From assembly GCA_008923315.1 (NCBI GenBank), contig WBSF01000001.1, positions 310,001 to 374,000 on the forward strand: DNA of 64,000 nucleotides, read 5' to 3'. The position numbers and the translations under genes were made by a program. Origin of the DNA: Betaproteobacteria bacterium SCN1. Lineage in GTDB: Bacteria > Pseudomonadota > Gammaproteobacteria > Burkholderiales > Thiobacillaceae. Positions 8,624 to 18,180 of this stretch are shown here, piece after piece; the first letter of the stretch is position 1, and the number at the start of each line of letters is the position of its first letter. The notes below the pieces were generated by a model that was given only the letters and a program-made list of their open reading frames with translations, did not search any database and was not told where the DNA came from.

Positions 8624-8645
8624 GAACACGGCGCACGCGCCGTTC
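8624..8645. terminator. Hairpin between convergent genes
   Basis: A GAAC..CGGCGC / GCGCCG..TTC stem with a one-base bulge and a two-base loop lies between two convergent stops. There is no clear T run, so termination here is only a possibility. Confidence 0.3.
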
Positions 8646-9393
8646 AGGTGGCACGCTCGGCCACCACGCGCAGCCGGCGGTAATCCGCCTGCCATGCGCC
8701 GTCGCGCCAGATCGTTGGCATGAGCGCGGTTTCGGTTGCGGCCAGCACGGCTTCGCGCGTTGCTGTGTCGAACCCGTCCAGGTGGTGCGGCAGGAACTGC
8801 AGGATCCACTGCCGCAGTCCGTCCTCGCCCTTGAGCGGCGTGGGCAGTTCGAAATGCCAGGCGGCGCGCACGACGAGGCCGTGCAGTTCCAGCCGCGCGG
8901 CGTAGCCGGACAGGCGGGGAAAGTGCCAGGGGCTCCGGTAGTCGCGCCGGGCAACGCGCTGCAATGCGTCGGCGAAGGCGGTTTCCAGCGCGGCGCAGTT
9001 GCGGTAGCCGCCGAATTCGGCGACGAAGCGCCCGCCGGGTTTGAGTGCACGGGCGATGGCGCGCGCCGCATCGTCCGCACGCAGCACCCAGTGCAGTACG
9101 GCATGCGAGAAGACGGCGTCGAACTCGGTTTCGAACGGCAGCGCGGCGGCGTCGGCAACGCGAAAGTCGAGCGCAGGAAAACGCGCGCGGGCGGTGTCGA
9201 TCATGGCGGGCGAGGCGTCGACGCCGACGACCTGCGCGCCGCGCGCGGCGATGGTGGCGGCGATGTCGCCCGTGCCGCAGCCGAGGTCGAGGATGCGTTC
9301 GCCGGCCTGCGGATCGAGCAGGTCGACGAGGGCCCGGCCGCGTTCGATGATGAAGCCGTGGCGGTCGAGATAGCGTTGGGCGTCCCAGTGCAT
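8644..9393 (-). CDS. Class I SAM-dependent methyltransferase (Tam-like)
   Basis: 249 residues. Motif I is ILDLGCGTGDIAATIA near residue 35, followed by an acidic VVGVDAS motif and the HAVLHWV/LKPGGRFVAEFGG post-motifs of the UbiE/Tam group. The opening MHWDAQRYLDRHGFI resembles trans-aconitate methyltransferase-like proteins (YxxxHxFv). Substrate not determinable. It lies 9 bp after the EamA transporter gene on the same strand, so both are probably one transcript. Confidence 0.85.
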   Translation of the reverse strand: MHWDAQRYLDRHGFIIERGRALVDLLDPQAGERILDLGCGTGDIAATIAARGAQVVGVDASPAMIDTARARFPALDFRVADAAALPFETEFDAVFSHAVLHWVLRADDAARAIARALKPGGRFVAEFGGYRNCAALETAFADALQRVARRDYRSPWHFPRLSGYAARLELHGLVVRAAWHFELPTPLKGEDGLRQWILQFLPHHLDGFDTATREAVLAATETALMPTIWRDGAWQADYRRLRVVAERAT

Positions 9394-9402
9394 GCGTTTT
9401 CC

Positions 9403-10293
9403 TCAGCGTGCGCGCACGGCCAGGCCGGACAGCGCGCGCCACTGGTGCACGGAGAGGCCCAGTCCGATGAGCAGTGTGCCGGCCCAGATGCGCACGCCGA
9501 CGTGTTCGCCGTTGAGCGCGCTGCCCAGAAGCAGGGCGAGCACGGGCGTGACCAGGGTGATGAGCGCGACCTTGCCGGTTTCCATGTGCTTGATCACGTA
9601 GTAGTAGAGCGCGAAGCCGATCACCGAGCCGAACACGCCGAGGTAGACGATGGCGGCGCCGGCGCGCGGCGGCACGGCGGCAGGCACGCGGGCGCCGGCG
9701 CTCCACCACCACACCAGCGCGAACAGGGGCAGGGCGATGGCGAGTGCGCCCACGGTGGTGGCGAGTGGCGGGCTGTCGTCGCCGATGCGCTTCATCCATA
9801 CCAGGCTGCCGGAATAGAGGACGACGGCGGCCAGCAGCGCGAGCACGCCGGCCAGCGCGTGGGCGCCGCCCATTTCGTGGCTGTCGCCGAAAATGACGAC
9901 GAGGCCGGCCAGGCCCAGCAGCATGCCGGCGAGCTTGGCGCGGGTGAGCGTTTCGCCCTTCAGCCACAGCAGCGCCATCAGCCCCGTGATCAGCGGCGAG
10001 AGGCCGAACAGCACCGAGATCAGGCCGGAGTGGATGTACTGCGCCCCCCAGTAGGTGAGCGTCATCGCGCCGAACATGCCGAATCCGGCGGCGGCGTAGC
10101 TGGCGCGGGCGCGGCGGTGCAGCGGCAGGCCGATGCGCCAGGCGACGAGAACGAGCGCGGCGACGGCGAGCCCGATGGCCATGCGCGCGGCCACGGCAAA
10201 CGAAAAATCGGTGCCCTGCGCGCTCCACTTGATGGCAAGCGGCGTGGTGGCCCAGATGAGAATGACGCCGAGGTAGGCGGCCGGGACGGACAT
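9403..10293 (-). CDS. EamA/DMT-family transporter
   Basis: 296 residues with about ten transmembrane helices in two EamA repeats, starting MSVPAAYLGVILIWATTPLAIKW. The start at 10293 follows a GGAG on the minus strand by 7 bp; the frame is open to 10323. Repeat two includes VYLGVFGSVIGFALYYYVIKHME and LVTPVLALLLG. DMT proteins export small metabolites or drugs across the inner membrane; substrate unknown. Probably cotranscribed with the downstream methyltransferase. Confidence 0.9.
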   Translation of the reverse strand: MSVPAAYLGVILIWATTPLAIKWSAQGTDFSFAVAARMAIGLAVAALVLVAWRIGLPLHRRARASYAAAGFGMFGAMTLTYWGAQYIHSGLISVLFGLSPLITGLMALLWLKGETLTRAKLAGMLLGLAGLVVIFGDSHEMGGAHALAGVLALLAAVVLYSGSLVWMKRIGDDSPPLATTVGALAIALPLFALVWWWSAGARVPAAVPPRAGAAIVYLGVFGSVIGFALYYYVIKHMETGKVALITLVTPVLALLLGSALNGEHVGVRIWAGTLLIGLGLSVHQWRALSGLAVRAR

Positions 10294-10337
10294 TGAAACG
10301 CTCCAGAAGCTAAGGCAAAACATGACGGGCCAAACAA

Positions 10338-10371
10338 AAAGGCCGCGAACCTGTTGGGGTGCGCGGCCTTT
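10338..10371 (-). terminator. Rho-independent terminator downstream of fisR
   Basis: A perfect 10-bp stem, AAAGGCCGCG / CGCGGCCTTT, with a 14-base loop. Read on the minus strand it ends in a T run, which suits the end of the fisR transcript about 180 nt after its stop. The 10374-10552 stretch before it shows no gene. Confidence 0.7.
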
Positions 10372-10552
10372 CGGGGAAATCGGACGTCTACTGCGGAATC
10401 ATCCTCTCTCCGGCCGGCGCGCGCGCATGGGCACCCACTTGCACAGCGGCAGTCGGCGAACGATGGCGGGAGCGGAGGCGTTCAGGTGAGGCATGTCCGC
10501 ATTCTGGCTGGCGGCCCGCCGGGCTGTCAATCGAAGCGCGCGGTTTGTGCGG

Positions 10553-11878
<1,326 letters not shown>

Positions 11879-11881
<3 letters not shown>

Positions 11882-11920
11882 GACAGATGTGCCAAATTGT
11901 CATGACACATGCGACATGTC
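11879..11920. promoter_or_regulatory. Probable FisR upstream activating sites
   Basis: Contains the perfect palindromes TGTCATGACA (11898-11907) and GACATGTC (11913-11920), plus an outer ATGACA..TGTCAT pair starting at 11879. They lie 50-90 bp upstream of the -24/-12 promoter, normal for sigma-54 enhancers, and touch the fisR start codon, so fisR may regulate itself. Confidence 0.65.
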
Positions 11921-11967
11921 AATCCGGAAATTCCCCTGAAACCCGCATGCGGCCGTGCGCCGTGCGA

Positions 11968-11983
11968 TGGCACGGCCGTTGCT
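11968..11983 (+). promoter_or_regulatory. Sigma-54 (-24/-12) promoter of the sqr operon
   Basis: TGGCACGGCCGTTGCT matches the RpoN consensus TGGCAC-N5-TTGC(A/T), with GG and GC separated by exactly 10 bases. It ends about 40 bp before the sqr start. Confidence 0.9.
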
Positions 11984-12022
11984 CACTAAGGCCCATCACA
12001 ACAACCCCCAGGAGATAGTGCA

Positions 12023-13291
12023 ATGGCTCATATCGTAATTCTCGGCGCCGGCGTGGGTGGCATGACCATGGCGTACGAAATGCGCGAATCGGCACGCAAG
12101 GAGGACAAGATCACCGTCATTTCCAATGTGCCGTACTTCCAGTTCACCCCGTCCAACCCCTGGGTGGCGGTCAACTGGCGGACTCGCGAGGACATCACCC
12201 TGCCCGCGGGCACCTATCTGAACAAGAAGGGTATCGATTTCATTCCGGTGGGCGCGGCGCGCGTGCACCCGGAGCGCAACCAGATCGAACTCACCGACGG
12301 CCGGAACGTCGACTACGACTACCTCGTGATCGCCACCGGGCCCAAGCTCGCCTTCGACGAAGTGCCGGGCCTGGGACCCGAGGGCTTTACCCATTCGGTG
12401 TGCCAGGTGGAGCATGCGGCATCCGCCGGCCGCGCCTGGGACGGCTTCGTGCAGGCGCCCGGCCCCATCGTGGTCGGCGCGGTGCAGGGCGCATCGTGCT
12501 ACGGCCCGGCCTACGAGTTCGCCTTCATCATGGATACCGACCTGCGCAAGCGCAAGCTGCGCGACAAGGTGCCGATGACCTTCGTTACCGCCGAACCCTA
12601 TATCGGCCACCTGGGCCTCGGCGGCGTGGGCGATTCCAAGGGCCTGATGGAATCGGCCCTGCGCGACCGCCACATCAAGTGGATCTGCAACGCCAAGGTC
12701 ACCAAGGTCGAGGCCGGCAAGATGTTCGTCGCCGAGCACAACGAAAAGGGCGAGGTGATCAAGGAGCACGAGCTGCCCTTCGCCTATTCGATGATGCTGC
12801 CCGCGTTCAAGGGCATCGACGCGGTGTTCGGCGTCGAGGGACTCACCAATCCGCGCGGTTTCATCACTGTCGACCCCTATCAGCGCAACGCAACGTTCAA
12901 GAACGTGTTCTCGGTGGGGGTCTGCGTCGCCATTCCGCCGGTGGAAGCGACGCCCATCCCGGTGGGCACGCCCAAGACCGGTTACATGATCGAGTCGATG
13001 GTCACCGCCACCGCGCACAACATCCGCGCGCTGCTCGACGGCAAGGAGCCGGAGGAAAAAGCGACCTGGAACGCGATCTGTCTGGCCGATTTCGGCGACA
13101 CCGGCGCGGCCTTCGTGGCACTGCCGCAGATTCCGCCGCGCAACGTGAACTGGTTCAAGCAGGGCAAGTGGGTGCATCTGGCCAAGATCGCCTTCGAGAA
13201 GTACTTCATGAACAAGATGAAAAAAGGGACGACCGAGCCGCTCTACGAAAAATATGTGCTCGGCATGATGGGCATCAAGAAGCTCAAGTAA
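12023..13291 (+). CDS. sqr: Sulfide:quinone oxidoreductase, type I-like
   Basis: 422 residues; oxidises sulfide to polysulfide/sulfane sulfur and passes electrons to the quinone pool from the cytoplasmic membrane surface. N-terminal FAD-binding GAGVGGMTMAYEM (8-20), second motif LVIATGPKLAFDEVPG. The three catalytic cysteines of Acidithiobacillus-type SQR are present: C127 (SVCQVEH), C159 (GASCYGPAYE) and C353 (WNAICLADFGD). IPPVEATPIPVGTPKTGYMIESM forms the FAD/quinone-site region, and the C-terminal amphipathic part (FEKYFMNKMKKG) suits membrane attachment. CAGGAG lies 9 bp before the start. First gene of the FisR-controlled operon. Confidence 0.96.
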   Translation: MAHIVILGAGVGGMTMAYEMRESARKEDKITVISNVPYFQFTPSNPWVAVNWRTREDITLPAGTYLNKKGIDFIPVGAARVHPERNQIELTDGRNVDYDYLVIATGPKLAFDEVPGLGPEGFTHSVCQVEHAASAGRAWDGFVQAPGPIVVGAVQGASCYGPAYEFAFIMDTDLRKRKLRDKVPMTFVTAEPYIGHLGLGGVGDSKGLMESALRDRHIKWICNAKVTKVEAGKMFVAEHNEKGEVIKEHELPFAYSMMLPAFKGIDAVFGVEGLTNPRGFITVDPYQRNATFKNVFSVGVCVAIPPVEATPIPVGTPKTGYMIESMVTATAHNIRALLDGKEPEEKATWNAICLADFGDTGAAFVALPQIPPRNVNWFKQGKWVHLAKIAFEKYFMNKMKKGTTEPLYEKYVLGMMGIKKLK

Positions 13292-13346
13292 GGCCCCGTA
13301 CTGCGAGTCGGTGCGCCGACGTTCATGAAGCCAACGGTTTGCTGTG

Positions 13347-13371
13347 CCCGCGCCCGATGTCCGGGTGCGGG
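13347..13371 (+). other. Intergenic hairpin between sqr and fccB
   Basis: CCCGCGCCCG / CGGGTGCGGG forms a strong stem with a 4-5 base loop and no T run; it may protect or attenuate the mRNA. Ten bases later TTGTCATGAC (13381-13390) repeats most of the FisR-site palindrome just before the fccB ribosome-binding site. Confidence 0.4.
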
Positions 13372-13405
13372 ATTCGATTGTTGTCATGACGGAGGAGACT
13401 CAAAG

Positions 13406-14761
13406 ATGGAACAAAGCACCAGCAGACGGAATTTCATGAAACTGAGCGGCGTCCTGCTCGCCGCAGGCGCCACGGGGGCGGCGGGTCTGGCCCGTTCGTC
13501 CGGCGCGGCGGCCTCGCCGGCGATCGTCACCGGCGGGATGGCGGCGCTGCCGAAACCCAGAGGGCCGCGCCTGGTCGTGGTGGGCGGCGGCACCTCGGGC
13601 CTGACCATCGCCAAGTACGCCAAAAAGGCCTACCCCGGGTTCGACGTGGTCCTGGTGGAAAAGCGCGACATGTATTCGTCGTGCTTCTCCAGCAACCTGT
13701 GGTACGCGGGGCTGGTCGACCTGGAATTCCTGGCCGATCACAGCTTTCTGGATGCGGCAGTCAACAACGGTTACACCTACTTCAACGCGACGGTGACCGG
13801 CCTCGACCGTGCAAGCCGCACACTGGTCACGAGCGAGGGCGACATCCGCTACGACTTCCTCGTGCTTGCGCCCGGCATTTCGTACGACTACGAGAAGATC
13901 GGCGTGAAGGACGCGGACACCATAGCGGCCCTGCGCCAGACCTATCCCGGCGGTTTCGTCGCGCCGACCGAGCACGCGACCATCCACCGCAAGATCAAGG
14001 AATTCGAGGGCGGTGTGTTCGTGCAGACGGTGCCTTCGGGCAACTACCGCTGCCTGCCCGGGCCCTACGAACGCGCCTGCATGATCGCCTCGGTCTTCAA
14101 GCGCAACAAGGTGAAGGGCAAAGTGCTGGTGCTGGATGCCAATCCGGAGGTGACCATCAAGAAAGACGGTTTCCACGCCGCCTTCAACGAGCTCTACAAG
14201 GGCTATCTCGAATGGCTGCCGTCGAAGGGCGTGACCGGCGTCGACGTGGAGAAGCGCATCATCAAGACCGAGTTCGACGAATACAAGTTCGACGACGCGG
14301 CGATCTACGCCAACGTGCGCGGCTCCACGCTGATCGAGCAGCTCGGCCTGATGGCGCCGGCAAACAAGAGCAACCAGAAGGAGGCCAACGTCGACACGCG
14401 CTACTACAACATCGTCGGCGACCCGCACGTGTACGTGACCGGCGATTCACGGCCGCATCCCTACTCCAAGAGTGCGAACACGTCCAATACCGAAGGCCAT
14501 TACATGGCCCGGGTGCTGGCCGCGCGCGCGCAGGGCAGGGAAATCCCGTGGGTCAGCCCGCGCACCATCTGCTATTCGATGGTGAACGCGAACCCGATGG
14601 AGGCGATCAGCGTCGACGCGGGCTACGACTACAGCGCGGAGAAGGATGTCATCACCGGCTTCTCGAAAGACACCCGTACCTTCGAGAGCCGCGATGCCGC
14701 CAAGGGGCAGGCCACGCTGGAATGGGCGCGTGGCATCTACCGCGACATGTTCGCCGCCTGA
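13406..14761 (+). CDS. fccB: Sulfide dehydrogenase flavoprotein (FccB/SoxF-like)
   Basis: 451 residues with a Tat-type signal (SRRNFMKLSG, then an alanine-rich stretch to ~37), so it folds with FAD in the cytoplasm and acts in the periplasm. FAD-binding LVVVGGGTSGLTIAKYAKK (56-74); MYSSCFSSN; the flavin-linked cysteine region YRCLPGPYERAC (C216, C225); C389 in RTICYSM as the distal cysteine. The C-terminal FCSD flavin-binding region is present. GGAGGA lies 14 bp before the ATG at 13406. No cytochrome subunit gene (fccA) is adjacent, so its electron acceptor is unclear; the next gene's Rieske-like protein is a candidate. Confidence 0.9.
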   Translation: MEQSTSRRNFMKLSGVLLAAGATGAAGLARSSGAAASPAIVTGGMAALPKPRGPRLVVVGGGTSGLTIAKYAKKAYPGFDVVLVEKRDMYSSCFSSNLWYAGLVDLEFLADHSFLDAAVNNGYTYFNATVTGLDRASRTLVTSEGDIRYDFLVLAPGISYDYEKIGVKDADTIAALRQTYPGGFVAPTEHATIHRKIKEFEGGVFVQTVPSGNYRCLPGPYERACMIASVFKRNKVKGKVLVLDANPEVTIKKDGFHAAFNELYKGYLEWLPSKGVTGVDVEKRIIKTEFDEYKFDDAAIYANVRGSTLIEQLGLMAPANKSNQKEANVDTRYYNIVGDPHVYVTGDSRPHPYSKSANTSNTEGHYMARVLAARAQGREIPWVSPRTICYSMVNANPMEAISVDAGYDYSAEKDVITGFSKDTRTFESRDAAKGQATLEWARGIYRDMFAA

Positions 14762-14768
14762 GCGCGAA

Positions 14769-14790
14769 GGGCCGCCCGTGCGGGCGGCCC
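14769..14790 (+). other. Perfect intergenic hairpin after fccB
   Basis: GGGCCGCCCG / CGGGCGGCCC is a perfect 10-bp stem with a 2-base loop and no T run, 7 bp after the fccB stop. It is more likely an mRNA stabiliser or attenuator than a full terminator. Confidence 0.5.
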
Positions 14791-14807
14791 GCAACTGCGG
14801 AGACAAC

Positions 14808-15512
14808 ATGGACAGACGTGGATTCGTGAAACTGTGTAGCGGTTCGGCTGCCGGCCTGGCGCTGGCCGACTGGACGCACAGGGCGGCCGCGGCCGATTTC
14901 GAGGCCGCACCGCCTGCCCGGCTGGTCGGCGGCGATGGCGTGCCGCTGAAGGCCGCGGACATTCCTGCCGGCGAGGCGCTGGTGTTCGCCTACCCGATGG
15001 CGGGTGTGCCCTGTTTTCTGATCAATCTGGGCGACCGCGCCGCGCATCCCGCGTCGATGCGGAATGAGGACGGCGATTACGCTTGGCCCGGCGGCGTCGG
15101 GCCGGGGGGGCGGTTCGTCGCGTTCGTGGCGATCTGCACGCACCAGATGAGCTACCCCCAGCCCGCGGTGTCCTACCTGCGCTATGCGGCGAGCGGCAGC
15201 GAACTGGCCGGTGCGCCGGGCCGGATCGTGTGCTGTGCGCATGCCAGCGCGTTCGACCCCGCCGAGGGTGCGCGCGTGACCGGCGGCCCGGCAACCCTGC
15301 CGCTGTTGCCGGTCCGGCTCGCCTACGATGCCGCCAGCGATGGCCTGGCCGCCGACGGTATTCTGGGCATGGCCTTCGTGCAGCGCTTTTTCAAGACCTA
15401 CAAGGCCGACCTCAATGCCCGTTTCGGGCCGGGCGGCTACCGCGAGGCGGTCGGCGATACGACGGCCTGCGTGCCGCTCAGCCGCTACAGCGGCGTCGTG
15501 CCGACGTGCTGA
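14808..15512 (+). CDS. Tat-exported Rieske-like [2Fe-2S] protein
   Basis: 234 residues. N-terminal MDRRGFVKLCSGSAAG resembles a Tat signal. Rieske ligands appear as CTH (C110, H112) and CCAH (C142, H145), followed by a FDPAEGARVTGGPA loop and LPLLPVRL, the usual Rieske fold end. The spacer between the two ligand boxes is 29 residues instead of about 15-17, and the CTHLGC/CPCH disulfide cysteines of bc1 proteins are not conserved. Located 46 bp after fccB in the FisR-controlled operon, it is probably a periplasmic, membrane-tethered electron carrier for sulfide oxidation; that role is inferred. Confidence 0.75.
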   Translation: MDRRGFVKLCSGSAAGLALADWTHRAAAADFEAAPPARLVGGDGVPLKAADIPAGEALVFAYPMAGVPCFLINLGDRAAHPASMRNEDGDYAWPGGVGPGGRFVAFVAICTHQMSYPQPAVSYLRYAASGSELAGAPGRIVCCAHASAFDPAEGARVTGGPATLPLLPVRLAYDAASDGLAADGILGMAFVQRFFKTYKADLNARFGPGGYREAVGDTTACVPLSRYSGVVPTC

Positions 15513-15560
15513 ACGGCCGGTAGGCAAGGGCTTTCTCGGGCCTTGTGAGGCCATTTCCTG

Positions 15561-15585
15561 GGGCGCTGTCTGGCGCCCTTTTTTT
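15561..15585 (+). terminator. Rho-independent terminator of the sulfide operon
   Basis: GGGCGC-TGTCTG-GCGCCC stem followed by seven T residues, about 50 bp after the Rieske-like gene. Confidence 0.85.
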
Positions 15586-15752
15586 GCCGGTGTAATCGGC
15601 AGAGGGCGACGCGCAAGCCGCCAGGGCCGACCGGAACGGGGCGACGCCGGACGGGCTCGCCGCAGACAAAAGACAAACCGTTTTGCCATCTCCCGCCGCC
15701 GGGAACATAAACCCGGCGGCGGCGTCAGGTTCATATCAGGAATGATATAGAA

Positions 15753-15771
15753 AATAAGAATGATTCGTAAT
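15753..15771. promoter_or_regulatory. Fur box upstream of the TonB-dependent receptor
   Basis: AATAAGAATGATTCGTAAT matches 15 of 19 positions of the AATGAGAATGATTCTCATT-type Fur operator, 75 bp before the receptor start in an AT-rich patch. Iron repression through Fur is the likely control of the downstream run. Confidence 0.7.
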
Positions 15772-15845
15772 AGCTAGAAATGCCGATATCGATCCGGCGA
15801 TTCCAGCGGTTTCATTCACCACTAGCGCAAGGGAGAAAAATTGTG

Positions 15846-17810
15846 ATGTTGCGAGCCTGCCTCAAAGGCCGGTCCGGGCTGTTGGCCCTGGCCGTGTCCA
15901 CCTGCCTGCCGTTTCCGGCGGGCGCACAGGAAGCAAAACAGTCGATGGACACGGTTGTCGTGACGGCGGCGGGATTCGAACAGGATCTGGCGCAGGCGCC
16001 GGCGACCATCACCGTCATCACGCGCGAAGAGCTGGACGGCAAATACTACCGTGATGTGACCGACGCGCTGCAGGACATTCCCGGCGTCAGCATCGAGGGC
16101 GGTTCGGGCGGCAAGATCGAGAACACCTCGGTGACCATTCGTGGCCTGAACGAGAACTACGTGCTGTTCCTGGTCGACGGCAAGCCGCTTGGCGCGTCGT
16201 CGGAGGCCTATTACAACGGATTCGGCGGCGGTGCGCAGGCGGGCTGGCTGCCGCCGCTGTCAGCGATCGAGCGCATCGAGGTGGTGCGTGGCCCGATGTC
16301 TTCGCTGTACGGATCGAGCGCGCTGGGCGGGGTGATCAACATCATCACCCGGAAAGTCGGCGAAAAATGGGGCGGCAGCGCCACCCTCGACACCGTGCTG
16401 CAGGAAAACGGCGATGCCGGCGCCACCTACCAGGGGCGCTTCTATCTCAATGGCCCGCTGATCGAAGACCGGCTCGGGCTGGTGCTCTACGGTTCGCAGT
16501 ATCAGCGCGACGAAGACGATTTCGCCGGCGGCTATGCGTTCAAGAAACGCAAGGACATCACCGGCAAGCTGCACTGGAAACTGACCGGTAGCCAGAGCCT
16601 GGAGCTCGAAACCGGCGTGGCCGAACACGACAACGTCCGTACCGCAAAAACCGGTGCGGCCGGGGACATGGCCAACCGGCGCACGCATGTGGGCCTCATG
16701 CACGACATCGAGTGGCGTCAGCGGGTCAGCACCAAGTCGTTTCTGATCATGGAGGACGTAGACATCGTGAACGGCACCAACGAGTCGGCCTACAAGGCGG
16801 CGACGGTCAACAGCAAGACGGTGATCGGACTGGACAGTCAGATGATCACGGTCGGCGGCGAATACAAGAAAGAGGAGGTCAACCACGATGCGAGCCGCTT
16901 CCCGGGTTCGACCAGCCTGGACCTCTCGCGCTGGCAGGCCGCGCTGTTCGCCGAAGACGAGTATTTCATTACCGAGAAGCTGGCGATCACCGGCGGCCTG
17001 CGCCTGGATCACAACGAACGCTTCGGTTCCGAAGTGACGCCGCGGTTGTACGGCGTGTACCACCTCACCGATGCGCTTGTGCTGAAAGGCGGCGTGAGCG
17101 GCGGCTACAAAACGCCCACGCTCAAGCAGACGGACGACAAGATTGTCGAGAATGCCGCGCGCGGCGCTGCCTGGGACGTCGGCAATCCCGACCTGTTGCC
17201 CGAGCGCAGCACCAACTACGAAATGGGCGTTGCGTGGACCGTGCCGCAACGCTACAGCGCGGGCGCGACCTATTACGAGACCAGGTTCGAGGACAAGATC
17301 GACCGGGTGGAAATCTGCTCCAGCCCGGTTGGAATGACGAACTGTCAGGGGCCCGACGGCAGCTTCCGCAACCGTATCAACCAGTACACGAATCTCGATT
17401 CGGCCGAGCTGCGGGGGCTTGAGCTGAGCTTTGGCGTGCACATCACGCCGCAGGCGCATTTCAGTGCCAATTACACCTGGTCCGACAGTGAAATCACCAG
17501 CGGCGCGAACGTCGGTTCGCCCCTGAGCGACCTGCCCCGGCATATGTTCAACCTGGGGCTGGACTGGAAACCCACGAGCCGCGTGGGGGTGTGGGGCAAG
17601 GCGCGCTACAAGAGCCGCAGCCTCGAAGCGGGGACCGCACAGATTCCGGAGTACACCCTGGTGGATATCGGCGGCTCGTACAGGCTGCACAAGAATCTGA
17701 CGGGCTTTGCCGGCATCTACAACCTGCTGGACAAGGAAGTGGAAACCGCCGAATACGGCAAGACGCTGGACGGCCGGCGCCTGTATGTCGGCGTGACGGC
17801 GGCGTTTTGA
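15846..17810 (+). CDS. TonB-dependent siderophore-type receptor (CirA/FepA-like)
   Basis: 654 residues from the ATG at 15846 (GGGAG at 15831; GTG at 15843 also possible). Signal peptide to AGA at ~26, TonB box DTVVVTAAG, then the plug domain with TITVITREEL, DALQDIPGVSI, TIRGLNENYVLFLVDGKPLG and the RIEVVRGPMSSLYGSSALGGVINIIT end. A 22-strand-type barrel follows, ending RRLYVGVTAAF with terminal Phe. The length and plug match catecholate receptors of the CirA/BfeA group, but the ligand cannot be read from sequence. The Fur box and downstream PepSY genes support iron uptake. Confidence 0.9.
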   Translation: MLRACLKGRSGLLALAVSTCLPFPAGAQEAKQSMDTVVVTAAGFEQDLAQAPATITVITREELDGKYYRDVTDALQDIPGVSIEGGSGGKIENTSVTIRGLNENYVLFLVDGKPLGASSEAYYNGFGGGAQAGWLPPLSAIERIEVVRGPMSSLYGSSALGGVINIITRKVGEKWGGSATLDTVLQENGDAGATYQGRFYLNGPLIEDRLGLVLYGSQYQRDEDDFAGGYAFKKRKDITGKLHWKLTGSQSLELETGVAEHDNVRTAKTGAAGDMANRRTHVGLMHDIEWRQRVSTKSFLIMEDVDIVNGTNESAYKAATVNSKTVIGLDSQMITVGGEYKKEEVNHDASRFPGSTSLDLSRWQAALFAEDEYFITEKLAITGGLRLDHNERFGSEVTPRLYGVYHLTDALVLKGGVSGGYKTPTLKQTDDKIVENAARGAAWDVGNPDLLPERSTNYEMGVAWTVPQRYSAGATYYETRFEDKIDRVEICSSPVGMTNCQGPDGSFRNRINQYTNLDSAELRGLELSFGVHITPQAHFSANYTWSDSEITSGANVGSPLSDLPRHMFNLGLDWKPTSRVGVWGKARYKSRSLEAGTAQIPEYTLVDIGGSYRLHKNLTGFAGIYNLLDKEVETAEYGKTLDGRRLYVGVTAAF

Positions 17811-17841
17811 TGGCGCGCATTCCGGAAAGGACAGATCGGAT

Positions 17842-18180
17842 ATGACACACGCTGTTTCGACGCCGGCGATGCGTTCGCGCGCAGGCCTCCCGACACGCTA
17901 CCGGCTGGCAGTGCTGTCGCGTCTGCTGGCGGCCGTATTCGGCGGCTACGCGCTGGCCGTGACGGCGGATATCGCACTGGGGCAGTTGCTGGCGGCCGGG
18001 GGCATGCACCGGGTGCATGCCGTGACGGCCGGTGCGCTGCTGGCTTTCGTCGTCCATGCCTGCGCGGCGCTCTGGGTATTTGCCACGCGCAGCGCCTGGC
18101 GCGCCTGGCTGGGCACGCTCGTGCCCGCGGCCGGTCTGGCGCTGCTCGCCGGATGGATGATGCCGGGAGGCGCATCGTGA
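17842..18180 (+). CDS. DUF3649 inner-membrane protein
   Basis: 112 residues with about three hydrophobic helices (AVFGGYALAVTADIALGQLL, HAVTAGALLAFVVHACAALWVF, LVPAAGLALLAGWMM). Size and pattern match the DUF3649 proteins found with PepSY and DUF3325 genes next to siderophore receptors. Its last codons overlap the GTG start of the PepSY gene (GTGA), indicating translational coupling. Function unknown; a link to periplasmic ferric-siderophore reduction is inferred from context. Confidence 0.75.
   Translation: MTHAVSTPAMRSRAGLPTRYRLAVLSRLLAAVFGGYALAVTADIALGQLLAAGGMHRVHAVTAGALLAFVVHACAALWVFATRSAWRAWLGTLVPAAGLALLAGWMMPGGAS

Noticed and set aside
8782..10296. 504-codon plus-strand frame across the methyltransferase and EamA genes
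   Set aside because: Low-complexity Ala/Gly/Arg composition and opposite two clear families.
10374..10552. Possible small RNA between the terminator and fisR
   Set aside because: No promoter or further hairpin; best explained as the fisR 3' untranslated region.
12400..13389. 329-codon frame overlapping sqr on the same strand
   Set aside because: Arg-rich, no motif; sqr in the other frame is certain.
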